Origin: Bacteriovoracaceae bacterium UBA6261
GTDB taxonomy: Bacteria > Bdellovibrionota > Bacteriovoracia > Bacteriovoracales > Bacteriovoracaceae
DNA: 7,681 bases
Direction of reading: 5' to 3'
Assembly: GCA_002440825.1 (NCBI GenBank)
Contig: DJVH01000055.1
Span: forward strand, 1-7,681
Made by a program: the position numbers and the translations under genes. This document shows, piece after piece, positions 5,524-7,681 of the stretch (position 1 is the stretch's first letter; each line of letters opens with the position of its first letter). The notes under the pieces were generated by a model. The model was not told the origin of the DNA, did no database searches, and saw nothing but the letters and a program-made list of their open reading frames with translations.

Positions 5524-6138
5524 TTATAATCCGAACGGGAAGCTGACACTGAAGACCCATGCCTTGTTGTGCAGCTCAGTTCCATCAGATGAAAAACCTG
5601 TGTTGAAAACACCGACAGAAGTGATGTCTGTCTTATCGTATTTGATATCCTGATATTCAACGTTCAAGCTCACGACAGCTACCTTCATACCGACGCCCAG
5701 ACGCCAGCCGTTTGCGCTTTTAAATTTTTCATCAACATTTCTGCTGTTGTCAGGATCAACTTCACCTGCAAAGATCCAGTTCCCCCAGGCGCGCAGTCCG
5801 ACAATCCAGGGCATTTGAACGCCTGCAAGCGCAGAAGCGTTCCAGGATTTAGAATCTGTATCCTGCCCAAGTGTGGTGTCTTTAAATTTTGGAATAGAGT
5901 AACGTCCGTCTGCTCCCAGAAAGAGAATATCAAGAACGTGAAAACCAAATCTCGCTCCAGTCCCCCAACCTTTTAACGTTGTGTCTGAGCTTCCAGTTGG
6001 TGCCGGAAAATTAACATTACCGGTATCAGTTGTTTCATAAGTCAGCATGGGTTCAAAGAACATCCCGCCTTTATCCAGCGCATACGCAGAACTGAACGAA
6101 ACAAGCATCAACACCGATGCTAAAATAATCTTTCTCAT
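5524..6138 (-). CDS. Outer-membrane beta-barrel protein
   Basis: A 204-aa protein with a clean signal peptide MRKIILASVLMLVSFSSAYA (1-20), then LDKGGMFFEPMLTYE. The mature part shows the alternating hydrophobic/polar strands and aromatic girdles of a small barrel: GTGARFGFHVLDILFLGADGRYS (59-81 region), ASALAGVQMPWIVGLRAWG, NGWRLGVGMKVAVVSLNVEYQD, and a final strand HNKAWVFSVSFPFGL. About eight strands fit the length, as in the OmpA/OmpW-like or 'outer membrane beta-barrel domain' (OMP_b-brl) group; no closer family can be named. The last residue is Leu rather than the classical terminal Phe, although FPFG precedes it. GGAG lies six bases before the ATG. It follows the K/E-rich periplasmic gene by 15 bases. 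Confidence 0.85.
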   Translation of the reverse strand: MRKIILASVLMLVSFSSAYALDKGGMFFEPMLTYETTDTGNVNFPAPTGSSDTTLKGWGTGARFGFHVLDILFLGADGRYSIPKFKDTTLGQDTDSKSWNASALAGVQMPWIVGLRAWGNWIFAGEVDPDNSRNVDEKFKSANGWRLGVGMKVAVVSLNVEYQDIKYDKTDITSVGVFNTGFSSDGTELHNKAWVFSVSFPFGL

Positions 6139-6153
6139 AACAAACTCCTTTTT

Positions 6154-6432
6154 TTAATCTGCAGCGTCCTTCACATCATCAACAGCATTCTGGACTGAAT
6201 GCTTTGCTTTTGTTGCTGCACATTTGGTTTGGCCATCAACAACTTTGCAAGTTTTATCCTGCAACTTGCGCGCACCTTTTTTAGATCCACGCTTCACATC
6301 TTCTTTGGCCTCTTTAACTTTTTCTTTAACAGTTTCTTTAGTGTCCTCAGCGAACGCATGATTGTGCGCAAGATTCGACATCAAGGAAAATCCCATCAAA
6401 CATATCCAGATCTTTTTTTGTGGCAATGTCAT
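6154..6432 (-). CDS. Small periplasmic K/E-rich helical protein
   Basis: A 92-aa protein. Residues 1-28 are a signal peptide (hydrophobic core ICLMGFSLMSNL, cleavage after HAFA). The mature 64 residues are almost all Lys, Glu, Asp, Ala and Val in an amphipathic helix pattern: ETVKEKVKEAKEDVKRGSKK (33-52), then AKHSVQNAVDDVKDAAD at the end. This 11-mer-like repetition resembles LEA/apolipoprotein-type stress proteins. Between the helices lies TCKVVDGQTKC (61-71), whose Cys62 and Cys71 could close a small disulphide loop. Function unknown; a protective or chaperone-like periplasmic role is inferred. GGAG five bases before ATG fixes the start. First gene of the leftward unit, preceded by the sigma-54-like element at 6485-6500. 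Confidence 0.82.
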   Translation of the reverse strand: MTLPQKKIWICLMGFSLMSNLAHNHAFAEDTKETVKEKVKEAKEDVKRGSKKGARKLQDKTCKVVDGQTKCAATKAKHSVQNAVDDVKDAAD

Positions 6433-6484
6433 ATGAACTCCTTTTCTAAACTCTTAAAGACTCGTTAACATCCAAGCGCGTGAG

Positions 6485-6500
6485 TGCAGTTACTATGCCA
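6485..6500 (-). promoter_or_regulatory. Sigma-54-like promoter for the periplasmic/OMP/LysR unit
   Basis: Minus strand reads TGGCATAGTAACTGCA. Against TGGCAC-N5-TTGCA it keeps the essential GG (-24) and GC (-12) at exactly the right 12-base offset, with TGGCA and TGCA complete. Mismatches are C6, G7 and the first T of the -12 box. Transcription would begin near 6474, giving a leader of about 40 bases before the ATG at 6432. A poor sigma-70 alternative (TTTAGA, 16 bases, CATAGT) overlaps it. Confidence 0.5.
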
Positions 6501-6504
6501 AATT

Positions 6505-6530
6505 GATTTATTTTCTAAATCATATAAATC
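6505..6530. promoter_or_regulatory. TAAATC dyad, possible regulator site
   Basis: GATTTA (6505-6510) and TAAATC (6516-6521) form a 17-bp dyad with a 5-base centre, followed by a third, direct copy TAAATC at 6525-6530. The dyad contains a T-N11-A core as seen in LysR-type sites, and lies four bases upstream of the sigma-54-like element. Since the last gene of that unit is a LysR regulator, autoregulation is a reasonable guess, though AT-rich DNA produces such matches easily. Confidence 0.35.
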
Positions 6531-6612
6531 GGACATAGAAAAAAGCACTTATAAAAAAAAGAGAAGAATTTAATTCCGAGTAATATTGGAAAAATTTCCC
6601 GATTGGGGATTT

Positions 6613-6641
6613 TTGTCTCAATCAAGAATGGTTGTCATAAT
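6613..6641 (+). promoter_or_regulatory. Sigma-70-like promoter for the CsbD-DUF883 gene
   Basis: TTGTCT (6613-6618), 17 bases, then CATAAT (6636-6641): four of six and five of six consensus matches at ideal spacing. It would leave a leader of roughly 160 bases before ATG 6809. Confidence 0.45.
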
Positions 6642-6657
6642 TTTTAATTATTAAAAA
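6641..6657. repeat. 17-bp palindrome at the predicted transcription start
   Basis: TTTTTAAT-T-ATTAAAAA, perfect 8-bp arms around one base, starting on the last base of the putative -10 box and covering the expected start site. This is where a repressor operator would be placed. Low sequence complexity means it could be chance. Confidence 0.35.
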
Positions 6658-6760
6658 GAGGTAAACAGTCCTGTTGTAACCCCTTCATAAAACTCATTCA
6701 TTAATTTTCATTTTCAATTGAATCGTTACAAATTGTGGAATGGAAATTGGAGTGGATATC

Positions 6761-6796
6761 AGAGGCAGTTCCTCTAAAACCTAGAGATTAAAATCT
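6761..6796 (+). promoter_or_regulatory. Two small leader hairpins before CsbD-DUF883
   Basis: AGAGG (6761-6765) pairs with CCTCT (6771-6775) around a 5-base loop; AGATT (6785-6789) can pair with AATCT (6792-6796) but leaves only two bases between, so it is more a DNA dyad than an RNA hairpin. Both lie just before the AGGAGG (6799-6804) ribosome binding site. CCTCT can also pair with parts of that SD, so translational masking is possible but weak. Confidence 0.25.
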
Positions 6797-6808
6797 GCAG
6801 GAGGATGT

Positions 6809-7306
6809 ATGGAAACAAGTATCGGAAAAGGAAATCTGAATGAACTTAAAGGTGAAGTAAAGAAAATGTGGGGAAAACTTACAGATGAGGATCTGACTTA
6901 TCTGGAAGGTGGAGCTGATTCAATAGTTGGTAAAGTGCAAAAAGCTTACGGCTATTCAAAAGAAAGAGCTCAACAGGAATTTGATTCATTTAAACGCAGT
7001 CACTCAAATTTATTCCAGGATAACCCTGGATCGTATAAACAGGAGAATAGAATGGTAGGTCCAAACTCATCAAACTCTTTCAATCGGGACATCGATACTC
7101 AAAATATCAAGAACAGAGCACAACATATGCTTAATGATGATATTGTGGAACCAGCTCAGGAATATCTACAAAGAGCTCGTGAAATGGGATCAAGAGCAAT
7201 GGATCGCGGAACATCGATGGTTCGCGAAAATCCAGGCTACACATTATTAGGTGCCGCCGCAGTCGGATTTCTGCTTGGCGCTTTTGTCGCGCGCAGAAGA
7301 AGCTAG
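6809..7306 (+). CDS. CsbD-domain protein with DUF883/YqjD-like membrane tail
   Basis: A 165-aa protein with two recognisable parts. Residues about 8-62 are CsbD-like: NELKGEVKKMWGKLTDEDL (11-29), GGADSIVGKVQKAYGYSKER (34-53). Residues 65-95 are a polar Asn/Ser-rich linker. Residues 97-138 form an amphipathic helix (IKNRAQHMLNDDIVEPAQEY and onward), and 139-165, RENPGYTLLGAAAVGFLLGAFVARRRS split as helix 143-160 with Gly/Ala zipper plus ARRRS, match the C-terminal anchor of DUF883 proteins (ElaB/YqjD). In E. coli YqjD is a stationary-phase inner-membrane protein that binds ribosomes. The start follows AGGAGG (6799-6804) by four bases. A strong terminator follows, then a YqjE-like gene. YSKERA occupies residues 49-54 here and also in the CsbD-like protein at 3466, suggesting the two are related copies. 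Confidence 0.88.
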   Translation: METSIGKGNLNELKGEVKKMWGKLTDEDLTYLEGGADSIVGKVQKAYGYSKERAQQEFDSFKRSHSNLFQDNPGSYKQENRMVGPNSSNSFNRDIDTQNIKNRAQHMLNDDIVEPAQEYLQRAREMGSRAMDRGTSMVRENPGYTLLGAAAVGFLLGAFVARRRS

Positions 7307-7329
7307 AAAGTTAAAAAAAATAAACAGAC

Positions 7330-7357
7330 GGGCCTATGAAACCATAGGCCCTTCTTC
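7330..7357 (+). terminator. Strong hairpin terminator after CsbD-DUF883
   Basis: GGGCCTATG (7330-7338) pairs perfectly with CATAGGCCC (7343-7351) around an AAAC loop, followed by TTCTTCT. Nine base pairs, five of them G-C, plus a T-rich tail make a credible Rho-independent terminator. Because the next gene begins only 25 bases after the stem, it may partly read through to set expression of that gene lower. Confidence 0.8.
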
Positions 7358-7375
7358 TATATAGAGGAGTATTCT

Positions 7376-7681
7376 ATGAGATGGTTACAATTGATATTTT
7401 CCTTCATAATGAAGAGAGTCAACGCTGGCGGTGAACGGCCCCATCCCATGGAAGAGTTAAAAGAGTTCTTGAAAGAGAATGCCCTTAAATTATTTGTGGG
7501 CATGGTCCTTATAGTCACTTTAGGAACAATGCTCACAGCGGGTCTCTATATGATGGTGGCTTCATTGACTGCACAGGCAGATCTGGGACTATCTCCAGGG
7601 ATGACTGCAATGACCTGGGGCGGACTCATCATGGCGCTTGTTCCTGCAGCGATTTTAGGATTTGCATGGTACCAATCTACG
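7376..7681 (+). CDS. Two-helix membrane protein, YqjE/holin-X-like, 3' end cut
   Basis: 102 codons are open to the right edge with no stop. Start ATG 7376 follows GAGGAG (7364-7369) by six bases. A short amphipathic N-terminus (MRWLQLIFSFIMKRV) is followed by a charged stretch PMEELKEFLKENALK (24-38), then transmembrane helix 1 (about 39-63) and helix 2 (about 79-99), with ALVPAAILGFAWYQ at its end. Length, paired helices and position immediately after a YqjD-like gene resemble the yqjD-yqjE pair, in which YqjE belongs to the putative holin-X family (PF07332). The family name comes from phage holins but the chromosomal members have no shown lytic role. Assignment by eye, moderate; a generic membrane protein is the alternative. 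Confidence 0.7.
   Translation, partial: MRWLQLIFSFIMKRVNAGGERPHPMEELKEFLKENALKLFVGMVLIVTLGTMLTAGLYMMVASLTAQADLGLSPGMTAMTWGGLIMALVPAAILGFAWYQST

Larger units (their letters stand above)
6433..6808. other. Divergent intergenic region (376 bases)
   Basis: Very AT-rich region between the leftward periplasmic/OMP unit and the rightward CsbD-DUF883 gene. It holds the sigma-54-like element, the TAAATC dyad, a plausible sigma-70 promoter, a 17-bp palindrome and small leader hairpins, all listed separately. Also seen: TTGTAAC (6674-6680) and GTTACAA (6725-6731), a 7-bp inverted repeat 44 bases apart, and a perfect TTCAATTGAA (6713-6722). No convincing gene is present. Confidence 0.6.

Noticed and set aside
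6199..6468. 89-aa plus-strand frame rich in Phe and Cys
   Set aside because: It is the antisense shadow of the K/E-rich periplasmic gene (AAA/GAA read backwards gives Phe/Leu), which has a signal peptide and an SD.
7376..7681. Phage holin as sign of a prophage
   Set aside because: The holin-X resemblance is shared by chromosomal YqjE proteins; no other phage gene is visible and the neighbour is YqjD-like.

Overview
The window looks like a chromosomal stretch from a motile, AT-rich Gram-negative bacterium. Evidence for Gram-negative: two lipobox proteins, a signal-peptide outer-membrane beta-barrel and a flagellin. The flagellin sequence, a CC0125/CC1285-type lipoprotein, the CbpA/CbpM pair, and periplasmic K/E-rich and CsbD-like stress proteins together suggest a member of the Bdellovibrionota (Bdellovibrio/Bacteriovorax relatives). 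That placement is an inference from protein style, not from a marker gene. No mobile element, CRISPR array, tRNA or rRNA was seen.

Layout: (1) 1-758, minus strand, a flagellin gene cut by the window's left edge, behind a 345-base leader/intergenic region with two well-formed stem-loops. (2) 1104-3221, plus strand, a tightly packed four-gene unit: a predicted helical Spy/CpxP-like lipoprotein (GTG start), a CC0125/CC1285-type lipoprotein, a DnaJ-like co-chaperone CbpA and its modulator CbpM. (3) 3218-3466, minus strand, a small CsbD-like stress protein whose stop codon overlaps the cbpM stop tail to tail. (4) 3591-3932, plus strand, a pair of tiny genes (60-aa single-pass membrane protein; 49-aa acidic proline-rich protein) with the same Shine-Dalgarno octamer. 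A hairpin at 3935-3955 separates them from the next block. (5) 6432-3976, minus strand, a probable four-gene unit: periplasmic K/E-rich protein, outer-membrane beta-barrel, secreted protein and a LysR-family regulator as last gene. It is headed by a good sigma-54-like element and an adjacent dyad. (6) 6809-7681, plus strand, a CsbD-domain protein with a DUF883/YqjD-like membrane tail, a strong terminator, then the start of a two-helix membrane protein resembling YqjE/holin-X, cut by the right edge.

Read together, most genes outside the flagellin look like a stress and envelope-maintenance neighbourhood: a cytosolic co-chaperone pair transcribed with lipoproteins, two CsbD-domain proteins, a YqjD/YqjE-like pair, and a secreted/outer-membrane operon carrying its own regulator. 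The points most worth a second look are the structured flagellin leader with GGA motifs, the lipoprotein-cbpAM unit, the sigma-54/dyad arrangement ahead of the LysR operon, and the CsbD-DUF883 fusion. None is proven by sequence alone.
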